A stretch of 26,322 bases of DNA from Patescibacteria group bacterium (GTDB lineage: Bacteria > Patescibacteriota > Dojkabacteria > JAKAPS01 > JAJZLI01). The DNA lies in the NCBI GenBank assembly GCA_023380695.1, contig JAMCRT010000041.1, positions 1 through 26,322 of the forward strand. The letters run 5' to 3'. The position numbers were made by a program, and so were the translations under genes. Positions 1-8,466 of the stretch are shown here, in pieces (the first letter of the stretch is position 1; every line of letters begins with the position of its first letter). The notes beneath the pieces are model-generated. The model was not told the DNA's origin and ran no database searches. It saw only the letters and a list, made by a program, of their open reading frames with translations.

Positions 1-1622
<1,622 letters not shown>

Positions 1623-1705
1623 TTGTTATATGATTTTGTATTTTATAACCAAATTATGCCTATTCATTTTTAAGAGAATATGTTCATTTATATTATTAAT
1701 ATTTA

Positions 1706-1714
1706 TGTTATAAT
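1706..1714 (+). promoter_or_regulatory. Possible extended -10 promoter for 5S rRNA
   Basis: TGTTATAAT is a perfect extended -10 (TGnTATAAT) ending 7 nt before the first base of the 5S helix, so transcription could start exactly at 5S. No good -35 is seen 17 nt upstream, which extended -10 promoters can tolerate. In such AT-rich DNA a TATAAT alone means little; the TG and the exact spacing are what make it worth listing. Confidence 0.4.
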
Positions 1715-1721
1715 ATATCAA

Positions 1722-1837
1722 ATATTCTTGGTGATTATAGCGAAGTGGAACTACCTCTTACCATTCCGAACAGAGTCGTAAAACACTTTTGCGCTGAAAA
1801 TACTCTAATGGGGAAGATAAGTAATTGCCAAGAATAT
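1722..1837 (+). rRNA. 5S ribosomal RNA
   Basis: The segment folds as 5S rRNA. A 10-bp terminal helix pairs 1722-1731 with 1828-1837, and the loop region has the conserved ACCATTCCGAACAGAG. It lies about 100 nt after the 23S end, as expected for an rRNA operon. Its length of 116 nt is normal. The S1-like gene starts only 18 nt beyond its end. A long open frame that begins inside it at 1745 is an artefact of the S1 frame being open upstream. Confidence 0.95.
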
Positions 1838-1855
1838 CTGATATATTTATTTATT

Positions 1856-3139
1856 ATGGATAAAGTAAAAAAAACTGAAGACAAAACATTTCAAGTATTG
1901 TTAAAAGAACATCCATTAGAATCAACTGTATTAAAAAGAGGTGATATTGTTAATGGTGTGGTGGTAAAAATTGTAAATGGAACTGTCTTTGTAGATATAA
2001 ATTATAAATCTGAAGGCTTTATATCTGGAAGTGAACTCAAGAGTGCAGATTATTCTATTAAAAATATTATTCCCGGATCAGAGCTTACTGTTTATGTTTT
2101 AAATCCTGAAAATGAAAAAGGTCAAACAGAACTTTCTTTAAGGAGAACAGAAGATATTAGAAGATGGCAAAAATTAAATGATTCATTAAAAAATAATGAT
2201 ATTATGCAAGTCAAAGTTGTTGATTTCAATGCAGGAGGATTATTAGTAGATATTAGTGGAGGTTTATCTGGGTTTGTTCCTATATCACAATTAGATTTTG
2301 CTAGAATTTCTAAGAATTCTGATGATAAAACAGACGTTAGCACCCAATTATCGTCAATGATAGGAGAAGAGTTAAATGTAAAGGTTATAGAACTTGATAG
2401 AGCAAAGGACAGAATTATATTTTCTGAAAAATTAGCTGTAAATAATGAGAATATTACATTGAGGAATGAGACTTTAAAGAATATTAAAGTGAATGATATT
2501 TTAGATGGAGTTGTGACTGGAGTTACAAAATATGGTCTATTTGTAACAGCACAGGGATTAGAAGGTTTAGTACATCTTTCTGAAATATCTTGGGATAAAG
2601 TTTCAGATCCTGCTGATTTTTATAAGGTGGGTGATGAAGTAAAGGTTCAAGTCATAGGTCTTGGTGATGAAGGTAAAAGAATAGCATACTCTATTAAGAG
2701 ACTTCAGAATGATGTTTGGGATGATGCTATATCAAAATATAAAGTGGGGCAGATTATTAAAGGAACTGTACAAAAAATTGTTGATTATGGAGTTTTCATT
2801 AAAATAGAGGAAGGTATTAATGGCTTAATACATATAACAGAATTATCAGATACTCACTTCAATGATATTAATGATATTGTAAAGGTTGGTGATGAACTTA
2901 ATTTGAAAGTACTATCTATTTCTCCTGTAGAAAGACATCTAGGATTAAGTTTGAAGAAGGTTGAGTCTGATTCTAAGGTTGCTAGTACTACAAAAAAAGT
3001 AGTAAAGAAAGATAAAAAATCAGTTGCAGATAAAAAAATAAAAGAACCAGAAAAAAAAGTGGTAAAGAAGGTTAAGAAACCTGTAGCAGATAAAAAAGTC
3101 AAGGAAGTTAAGAAAAAAGCAGAAAAGAAGAAAAAATAA
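1856..3139 (+). CDS. rpsA: S1-like ribosomal protein with four S1 domains
   Basis: This is a 427-residue RNA-binding protein of the ribosomal S1 family, which helps mRNA dock on the 30S subunit. Four S1 (OB-fold) repeats can be seen, each with the GxVxxIxxxGxFVxI...G(F/L)(I/V) pattern: GDIVNGVVVKIVNGTVFVDI, a second at NNDIMQVKVVDF, a third at VNDILDGVVTGVTKYGLFV, and a fourth at VGQIIKGTVQKIVDYGVFI. The C-terminal tail of about 50 residues is nearly all Lys, Val, Ala and Glu. The frame is open upstream through the 5S gene, so I chose ATG 1856 (MDKVKKTEDK), the first Met after the 5S. No Shine-Dalgarno is seen. Four domains is shorter than the six of E. coli S1. Confidence 0.9.
   Translation: MDKVKKTEDKTFQVLLKEHPLESTVLKRGDIVNGVVVKIVNGTVFVDINYKSEGFISGSELKSADYSIKNIIPGSELTVYVLNPENEKGQTELSLRRTEDIRRWQKLNDSLKNNDIMQVKVVDFNAGGLLVDISGGLSGFVPISQLDFARISKNSDDKTDVSTQLSSMIGEELNVKVIELDRAKDRIIFSEKLAVNNENITLRNETLKNIKVNDILDGVVTGVTKYGLFVTAQGLEGLVHLSEISWDKVSDPADFYKVGDEVKVQVIGLGDEGKRIAYSIKRLQNDVWDDAISKYKVGQIIKGTVQKIVDYGVFIKIEEGINGLIHITELSDTHFNDINDIVKVGDELNLKVLSISPVERHLGLSLKKVESDSKVASTTKKVVKKDKKSVADKKIKEPEKKVVKKVKKPVADKKVKEVKKKAEKKKK
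2993..3112 (+). repeat. Two tandem 60-bp repeats in the S1 tail
   Basis: The basic tail contains two copies of a 20-residue unit, KKVVKK(D/V)KK(S/P)VADKK(I/V)KE plus two more residues. They start at 2993 and 3053, exactly 60 bp apart and in frame. The DNA is diverged between copies, so this looks like an old duplication. The tail is likely disordered and contacts RNA. Confidence 0.8.
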
Positions 3140-3172
3140 ATACTAATTAACTTTTATATTTAGTAGTTTCTT

Positions 3173-3200
3173 TTGAGTCTGTAATAAATGATGATATAAT
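3173..3200 (+). promoter_or_regulatory. Candidate promoter of the ClpC gene
   Basis: TTGAGT (3173-3178), a 16-nt spacer and TATAAT (3195-3200) precede the ATG at 3210. The expected start point falls about 2-3 nt before the ATG, so the mRNA would be almost leaderless, matching the lack of a Shine-Dalgarno site. Confidence 0.55.
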
Positions 3201-3209
3201 ATAGATACT

Positions 3210-5699
3210 ATGAATTCCAGTAAACCAGAAGATAGTCTTTTAAAACTATCTAAAAATGCAATAAAGGCTATTAATGAGTCGCATGAATATGCAATAGAAT
3301 CAAAATCTAGATATCTAGATTTAAAGCATTTATTCTTAGCAATTGTCAATCAAAAAGATAATTTAGTAGCTAAGGCTTTTGAAAATGCAAATTATAAATT
3401 TCCAATATCGTTTGAGCATATAGGTGATATTATTGGAAAAAATGCAAGATCTAATAAATCAGATATCATAGTAACAGATGCATATATAACTGCCATTATA
3501 GAGGCATTTTATATGGCAAGAGAGTTTAATCATGTATATGTAGGTGTAGAACATTTGTTTTTGAGTATTTTGAGAATGGACTCTCATCATTTTGTAAGTG
3601 AGTTAAAAAAATATGGGTTAGATCAGGAAGTTGGATATAATCTGATATGGAATTATGCAAATTATCCTCCAGGGCTATTTCTTTATCCTAAAGAAGATAT
3701 TAATTCACTAAAGATAAGTACAGGTAGAACAATATTGGATAATCTTGCAACTAATTTAAGTGCTTTTGGAGAAGAAACAACCCCCAAATCTCTGATAGGA
3801 AGGGAAAAGGAGATAGAGAGGATAATTCATATTTTATCTAGAAGAAATAAAAATAATCCCATGATTATTGGAGAAGCAGGTATTGGAAAAACTGCATTAG
3901 TAGAATTTTTGGCGTATAAAATCCATAAAAAGGAAGTTCCTGAAAACTTATTACACTGTGAAGTATGGAGTTTAGATATATCTAAGCTTATGATGTCTAC
4001 AGAAATGAGAGGGGAATTAGAGGGCAAGATTTCTATGCTTATGGAAGAGATTAAACAAAGAGGAAATATAGTTTTATTTATTGATGAAATTCATATGATA
4101 TTTAATTCTTCTGGGCCTTCTTCGAATAATGATATAGCTAATATATTAAAACCACATCTTACTAGTGATAAATTCAGGTGTATTGGTGCAACGACATTAT
4201 TTGAATATCAAAGATTTTTTGAATCAGATACAGCGTTAAATAGGAGATTTCTTACAGTTAATCTAAAGGAACTTTCTGTAGAAGATTCTATTAAGGCTAT
4301 TGAATCAATAAAGGCAGATGTTGAAAAATTCCATAATGTTAAAATTTATCCTGATGCATTAGAAAGTGCGGTACAACTATCAAATAGATATATTGTAGAT
4401 CGCTTTCTTCCAGATAAAGCAATTGATGTGTTAGAAGAGGCATCTACTATTAAAGGTCTTGAGATAAACAACCAATTATCAAAGACTATTTCAAATATTA
4501 AGTTTGAAATACAAAAAGTTATAAAGAAAAAAGAAGAGTATGTAGAGAAGGGGCAGTATGTAAGAGCTTTAAATTTCAAGTATAAAGAAAGGGAACTAAA
4601 TACGCAATTATCAATGATTGCAGATACTAATATAGAGCATAAGGTGGTAACATCTGATGATATTGTAAATGTTGTATCTAATTGGTCAGGTATTCCAATA
4701 TATAGTATAAAGAATAATGATATTAGTAGTATTAATAAGGTTGAAAGTGAGTTAAGAAAAGAAATCATAGGGCAAGATAATGCTTTAGATAGAGTAATGA
4801 ATTTTTTGAAAAGTGCAAGAGCAGGTTTTAGAGATCCTTCTAAACCAATTGCTAAATTCTTGTTTTTAGGTCCAACTGGAGTAGGTAAAACAGAACTAGC
4901 TAAACAAATAGCAATAAAATATATGGGATCTGTGAAATCATTAATACAAATAGACATGTCTGAATATATGGAGGCGCATAGTGTCTCAAAGTTTATTGGA
5001 TCTCCTCCTGGGTATGTCGGGTATCAAGAAGGTGGAAGATTAACTGAGAACGTCAAGAATAAGCCTTATTCCGTTGTATTATTTGATGAAATTGAAAAAG
5101 CTCATCCAGATGTACTAAACATATTATTACAAATAATGGAGGAAGGTCATCTTACTGATAGTAGAGGAAGGTTCGTAAATTTTAAAAATACTATCATTGT
5201 TATGACTTCAAATATAGGTTCAGATATTATTGAAAATAACTCTGTATTAGGATTTGATATAGATATTAATAAATCAAGTAATATGGATATAAGAGATGAA
5301 TATGATAGGGTAGAAGATGAGACCATGTTAAGATTAAAGGAATATTTATTGCCAGAATTTATTAATAGAATTGATGATATTATAATATTTAGATCTCTTA
5401 ATAAATCTGATGCATTAAAAATAGTTAAAAAACTTGCAGTAGAATATTCATCTAAGATTAGTCATAATAACATTAAGATAAAATTTTCCAATGAATTTTA
5501 TAGATTTATAGTTGAAAGAGGATTTAATGAAGAGTTTGGAGTACGTCAATTAAAGAGACTATTTGATAAGTACGCAGAAACTACACTTGCAAACTTTTTT
5601 ATTAGTAATCCAGATATAAAATTAAGCGATACATCTCCTCTGCAGGTACTTATGAGTATAGATAGTCATACAAATGATATTGAAATCACTCAGATATAG
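3210..5699 (+). CDS. clpC: ClpC-type AAA+ unfoldase (Clp ATPase)
   Basis: This 829-residue protein is a HSP100/Clp ATPase that unfolds proteins, normally for the ClpP protease. It has an N-terminal Clp_N double repeat (about 10-150) and a first AAA+ domain with Walker A GEAGIGKT (221-228) and Walker B VLFIDEI (288-294). A short UVR-like coiled segment follows (about 438-467), then a second AAA+ domain with Walker A GPTGVGKT (554-561), Walker B VVLFDE (622-627) and a ClpB_D2-small C-terminal domain. The short middle segment, in place of the long ClpB coiled coil, and the LGF tripeptide at 680-682, where ClpC/ClpA carry their ClpP-docking loop, favour ClpC over ClpB. No clpP is in the window. 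Confidence 0.9.
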   Translation: MNSSKPEDSLLKLSKNAIKAINESHEYAIESKSRYLDLKHLFLAIVNQKDNLVAKAFENANYKFPISFEHIGDIIGKNARSNKSDIIVTDAYITAIIEAFYMAREFNHVYVGVEHLFLSILRMDSHHFVSELKKYGLDQEVGYNLIWNYANYPPGLFLYPKEDINSLKISTGRTILDNLATNLSAFGEETTPKSLIGREKEIERIIHILSRRNKNNPMIIGEAGIGKTALVEFLAYKIHKKEVPENLLHCEVWSLDISKLMMSTEMRGELEGKISMLMEEIKQRGNIVLFIDEIHMIFNSSGPSSNNDIANILKPHLTSDKFRCIGATTLFEYQRFFESDTALNRRFLTVNLKELSVEDSIKAIESIKADVEKFHNVKIYPDALESAVQLSNRYIVDRFLPDKAIDVLEEASTIKGLEINNQLSKTISNIKFEIQKVIKKKEEYVEKGQYVRALNFKYKERELNTQLSMIADTNIEHKVVTSDDIVNVVSNWSGIPIYSIKNNDISSINKVESELRKEIIGQDNALDRVMNFLKSARAGFRDPSKPIAKFLFLGPTGVGKTELAKQIAIKYMGSVKSLIQIDMSEYMEAHSVSKFIGSPPGYVGYQEGGRLTENVKNKPYSVVLFDEIEKAHPDVLNILLQIMEEGHLTDSRGRFVNFKNTIIVMTSNIGSDIIENNSVLGFDIDINKSSNMDIRDEYDRVEDETMLRLKEYLLPEFINRIDDIIIFRSLNKSDALKIVKKLAVEYSSKISHNNIKIKFSNEFYRFIVERGFNEEFGVRQLKRLFDKYAETTLANFFISNPDIKLSDTSPLQVLMSIDSHTNDIEITQI

Positions 5700-5710
5700 A
5701 TATAAACAAC

Positions 5711-5748
5711 TTATCCACACAGATATTTAACAAAAAAAGTTATCCACA
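5711..5748 (+). promoter_or_regulatory. Pair of perfect DnaA boxes
   Basis: Two exact copies of the DnaA-box consensus TTATCCACA lie at 5711-5719 and 5740-5748, same orientation, 29 bp apart, just after the ClpC stop codon. The DNA between and after them is AT-rich. Known role of such boxes: binding the initiator DnaA at origins or at regulated promoters. Two boxes are fewer than a typical oriC, and no dnaA or dnaN gene is present, so I call a DnaA-binding site rather than an origin. Confidence 0.6.
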
Positions 5749-5803
5749 TAACAGTAATTATACTGCAATATAAACATAAATCTATGGTCGTTGAGCTATG
5801 GGC

Positions 5804-5832
5804 TTGACAAATTTTTGGTTATGGGTTACAAT
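5804..5832 (+). promoter_or_regulatory. Strong sigma-70 promoter P1 of structured RNA
   Basis: TTGACA (5804-5809), a 17-nt spacer and TACAAT (5827-5832) form a near-consensus promoter. The predicted start is near 5839, just upstream of the GC-rich hairpin unit. Confidence 0.85.
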
Positions 5833-5838
5833 AAAATC

Positions 5839-5969
5839 AGTTCTTTAAAAGTGGTATAGATTTATGAATACATTTCCCTGGGTCTGGTTAGTAAAAGAAG
5901 CTTTGCTGGTCCCAAGGAAATGTATTCGTTTTGTATGGGATCGATCCGGGGCAGTATCGATCCCTTTTT
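5839..5969 (+). ncRNA. Structured RNA of unknown family, about 130 nt
   Basis: This unit has its own near-consensus promoter and intrinsic terminator and is markedly richer in G+C than its surroundings, which in AT-rich genomes is a mark of structured RNA. A perfect 12-bp stem pairs 5866-5877 with 5916-5927. Inside it TGGG (5879-5882) can pair with CCCA (5911-5914), and an inner AGTAAA/TTTGCT stem caps it. The terminator follows after a short single-stranded linker. I do not recognise the family: SRP RNA, 6S, tmRNA and RNase P signatures are absent. GGTCCC (5908-5913) could alternatively pair with GGGATC (5937-5942), which would break the terminator. It may therefore be a free small RNA or an attenuator-like leader upstream of rplJ. 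Confidence 0.65.
5937..5969 (+). terminator. Intrinsic terminator of the structured RNA
   Basis: A perfect 9-bp stem pairs GGGATCGAT (5937-5945) with ATCGATCCC (5956-5964), with a 10-nt loop, followed directly by TTTTT. Confidence 0.88.
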
Positions 5970-6003
5970 ATATCTATATGTTCTGACCCCCTCACAGTGA
6001 AGA

Positions 6004-6033
6004 TTGACAAGTATGATAGATATAAAGTACAAT
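6004..6033 (+). promoter_or_regulatory. Promoter P2 of the rplJ-rplL operon
   Basis: TTGACA (6004-6009), an 18-nt spacer and TACAAT (6028-6033). The start point should fall near 6040, exactly where the L10-type leader begins. It lies downstream of the terminator at 5969, so rplJL has an independent promoter. Confidence 0.82.
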
Positions 6034-6039
6034 ATTGGT

Positions 6040-6145
6040 GGTTCTAAGAAAATAGGTTTCTTTTATATATTTATATATAGAGAATTAAAATCCTATTGAG
6101 GCTATAAAAAGTCGTTTTAGTTACTTTTTGTATATTCAAATATAT
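6040..6145 (+). promoter_or_regulatory. Probable L10-type leader of rplJ mRNA
   Basis: The rplJ leader folds into a stem of AATAGG (6051-6056) with CCTATT (6092-6097). It is extended inside by an A/T-rich hairpin and followed by TGAGGCT, echoing the CCTGCCGAGGT element after the paired arm in Firmicutes L10 leaders, where ribosomal protein L10 binds and represses its own operon. A second hairpin (6106-6112 with 6123-6129) sits 16 nt before the ATG. The resemblance is partial, so autoregulation by L10 is inferred from position plus this short match. Confidence 0.5.
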
Positions 6146-6676
6146 ATGGCAATAAATAAAAATAAGAAAAAAGATCTTATTACGTTATATACTGATTTAA
6201 TAAATACATCGGAAGCTATTGTCTTTCTAGATACTCAACATTTAAATGTAAAAGTAATAGAAGCTTTTAGAAAGTCTCTTGCTAATTTTAATTCTAAATA
6301 CATCTTAATAAAGAATACTTTATTGAAAAAGGCTTTTGAGCAGTCAAATAAAGAAATGTTAGAAGTTGTAGAGAATTTATCTGGATATAATGCTTGTATT
6401 TTTTTAAATGATAATATTGTTGACGTAATGAAATTAATTACTGATTTTGCAAAAATCAATGAATCAAATATTAATTTTGGAATACTAGGAAGCTATACTA
6501 TGAATTCTTTAGAGATTAATGATTTGAGTAAAATATCATCAAAAGAACAGCTTATTGTTGGATTATTATCTGTTTTAAATAGTGGCATAACAAGAATAAT
6601 CTATAATATAAATTATCATAATCAAATGTTAGTAAATGTTATTAGTAATATTAGTAATTCAAAGGGAGGTGAATAG
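6146..6676 (+). CDS. rplJ: 50S ribosomal protein L10
   Basis: This 176-residue protein begins MAINKNKKKDLI, the usual opening of L10, followed by the AIVFLDTQHLNVKVIEAFR core and a C-terminal helical tail on which L7/L12 dimers sit. L10 forms the base of the ribosomal stalk. An in-frame TTG at 6128 would add six residues, but ATG 6146 fits the family start and is preferred. No Shine-Dalgarno precedes it. It is followed by rplL after 3 nt. The usual upstream partners rplK and rplA lie elsewhere in this window, on the other strand. Confidence 0.93.
   Translation: MAINKNKKKDLITLYTDLINTSEAIVFLDTQHLNVKVIEAFRKSLANFNSKYILIKNTLLKKAFEQSNKEMLEVVENLSGYNACIFLNDNIVDVMKLITDFAKINESNINFGILGSYTMNSLEINDLSKISSKEQLIVGLLSVLNSGITRIIYNINYHNQMLVNVISNISNSKGGE
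6664..6672 (+). promoter_or_regulatory. Strong Shine-Dalgarno site of rplL
   Basis: GGGAGGTGA lies 7 nt upstream of the rplL ATG and overlaps the last codons of rplJ. It is a near-perfect anti-16S match and the only strong Shine-Dalgarno I find ahead of a gene here. Confidence 0.85.
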
Positions 6677-6679
6677 TAT

Positions 6680-7096
6680 ATGAGTGCAGATAAAGCAGAT
6701 AGTAATTTAAAATCTATTGTTGAAAGTATAGAAAAATTAAACATTTTAGAAGTATCTAAACTTGTTAAGCTTCTTGAAGAGAAATTTGATGTTCAAGCAT
6801 CTACAGGAATGGTGGCACAAACAGTAGTTCAACCTCAAGGTGATGCTAGCCAACAAGCAAATGGTGCTGAGAACACTGAAAAGGATGTATTTAATATAGT
6901 GTTAAAGAGTGCAGGAGAAAAGAAGATAGAAGTTATTAAGGCATTGAGATCTGTTAATCAAGACCTTGGGTTAAAAGAAGCTAAGGATATTACAGAAGCA
7001 ACACCTAAAGTTATTAAAGAATCAGTAGGTAAGGAAGAAGCTGAAGAAATAAAGAAATTGTTTACTGAGGCAGGTGCTGAAATTGAGTTGCAATAA
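6680..7096 (+). CDS. rplL: 50S ribosomal protein L7/L12
   Basis: This 138-residue acidic stalk protein recruits translation factors to the ribosome. An N-terminal dimerisation helix (LKSIVESIEKLNILEVSKLVKLLEEKF) leads into a flexible Gln/Ala-rich hinge (about 40-68) and the conserved C-terminal domain with EKKIEVIKALR, LGLKEAKDI and KEEAEEIKKLFTEAGAEIEL. It forms an operon with rplJ 3 nt upstream. The strong Shine-Dalgarno fits the need for several L7/L12 copies per L10. A strong intrinsic terminator follows. Confidence 0.96.
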   Translation: MSADKADSNLKSIVESIEKLNILEVSKLVKLLEEKFDVQASTGMVAQTVVQPQGDASQQANGAENTEKDVFNIVLKSAGEKKIEVIKALRSVNQDLGLKEAKDITEATPKVIKESVGKEEAEEIKKLFTEAGAEIELQ

Positions 7097-7111
7097 TATT
7101 TATTTTTAGTT

Positions 7112-7149
7112 AATACAGGAGAAAATTTTATTTCTCCTGTATTTTTTTT
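7112..7149 (+). terminator. Intrinsic terminator of rplJ-rplL
   Basis: A 13-bp perfect stem pairs 7112-7124 with 7131-7143, with core CAGGAG/CTCCTG, and leads into a run of eight T. The last codons of the convergent minus-strand gene, including its stop at 7128-7130, lie within this hairpin. Read on the minus strand it lacks a U-run, so it should work in one direction only. Confidence 0.88.
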
Positions 7150-8465
7150 GTATTATATAAAACTTTAGTTATTCCTAAAAATGTTCCTAAGAATACCCAA
7201 TTGAAAAATAGGCTAAAATATGAATGAAATAGATTAGCTATTAATACAGATATTACTCCAGATAAAAATCCCATTGATATTATAAAATAGATGTTATTAT
7301 TGTCTTTTAGCATACTTCCTATATTTTTGATATATATCTTTATATATGTGTATATAAAGTAAATATAACTAATAAATCCTATTATTCCTAATTCAGATAA
7401 CCATAGTAAATATAGTGGAGGATTATCTATATTATTATAATAAAACGGAATGAATGGTTTTATATAATTTCCAAAATAATAACTAAATGTTCCTAGCCCT
7501 ATACCAAATAATGGGTGATCTAAAAAGCTTAAAAAGCTATATTTTACTAATAACAGATGTCCATTAATTGAATAATTTTGCAATTTGTAAAGATATGGGT
7601 ATAAAATTATTATTCCTATAATAATTATGAAAAACATTATACCTACAATATATAAATATTTTTTTATATTAAATTTTTTGTAGTAATAAATAGCTATAAA
7701 TATAGATGTAAATAATAACCCTATCAATGCACTTTTTGATAATGTAGTTATAAAATAAAATAAAATAGGGATAGATAGTATTTTTATTAATTTTAAATGT
7801 TTATATTTTATTTTACTAAAGTATATTAATATGATAGTTGGTATAAATAGTAGTATGAATCCTGCAGAGGTATTTACATCATTAAAGGTTGAATTAGGTC
7901 TTAATATTAATAAATTTTTTATTTGGATTATAAATGCATTTGGATTTATTGTTGTAGAATAAAGATATCTATGTAAATTAAATGTATCAAAATGAAAAAA
8001 TAAATATCCAAAAAATTGAAAAATACCATATGTTGACACAATTAAAGCTGATATAAATGCAAATATGAGAATTTGTTTAATATTTTTGTACTTACAAGTA
8101 TAAATATATGTAGTTAAAAGTATCAGTACTGAGAGTAATATATAAAAAGTTGCCTTAATAGATAGAAATTTATTAATAGAAAAGATATCAGTAATAAATA
8201 TTGCTATGATTATGGCAGTTAAACTGTATAGTAACCGTTTATTAATATTTTTAGCAAATGATATTATGTCTTGATAATTTATTAGTAAAGATAGTATTAT
8301 AACTGGAATAAACATTGTTATTGGGTCAACTGTTAGTCCTACGTATATATTAAATCTTTCTAAAGGAGATAATATTAAAAGGATAGGAACTATTAATTGC
8401 GGATAGTTCAATGCTAATAATGATATTATTATATATAATAATATTAATACTATAAATATATTCAT
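7128..8465 (-). CDS. O-antigen ligase/polymerase-like membrane protein
   Basis: This 445-residue protein is almost entirely hydrophobic with about ten or more membrane segments. A large loop near the C-terminal third contains FGIGLGTFSYYFGNY, followed by NNIDNPPLYLLWLSELGIIG. That combination is the hallmark of the Wzy_C/O-antigen ligase family, which transfers or polymerises glycans on the outer face of the membrane. The substrate cannot be told from sequence, and in an organism without LPS it may glycosylate proteins or attach another surface polymer. It starts 1 nt after the stop of the MreB-like gene, so the two are almost surely cotranscribed. Confidence 0.75.
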   Translation of the reverse strand: MNIFIVLILLYIIISLLALNYPQLIVPILLILSPLERFNIYVGLTVDPITMFIPVIILSLLINYQDIISFAKNINKRLLYSLTAIIIAIFITDIFSINKFLSIKATFYILLSVLILLTTYIYTCKYKNIKQILIFAFISALIVSTYGIFQFFGYLFFHFDTFNLHRYLYSTTINPNAFIIQIKNLLILRPNSTFNDVNTSAGFILLFIPTIILIYFSKIKYKHLKLIKILSIPILFYFITTLSKSALIGLLFTSIFIAIYYYKKFNIKKYLYIVGIMFFIIIIGIIILYPYLYKLQNYSINGHLLLVKYSFLSFLDHPLFGIGLGTFSYYFGNYIKPFIPFYYNNIDNPPLYLLWLSELGIIGFISYIYFIYTYIKIYIKNIGSMLKDNNNIYFIISMGFLSGVISVLIANLFHSYFSLFFNWVFLGTFLGITKVLYNTKKIQEK

Positions 8466-8466
8466 G

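Noticed and set aside
1745..1855. N-terminal extension of the S1-like protein beginning at 1745
   Set aside because: It lies mostly within the 5S rRNA gene; the first Met after the 5S (1856) gives a normal S1 start.
5866..5927. SRP (4.5S) RNA identity for the long hairpin
   Set aside because: The conserved GGTCAGG and GGAAGCAGCC elements of SRP helix 8 are absent.
5700..6003. Chromosomal origin of replication
   Set aside because: Only two DnaA boxes, no dnaA/dnaN, and rRNA genes directed towards the site; kept as a DnaA-binding site only.
6128..6145. TTG start for rplJ adding six residues
   Set aside because: ATG 6146 matches the family N-terminus MAxNKxxK, and the TTG falls in the leader hairpin region.
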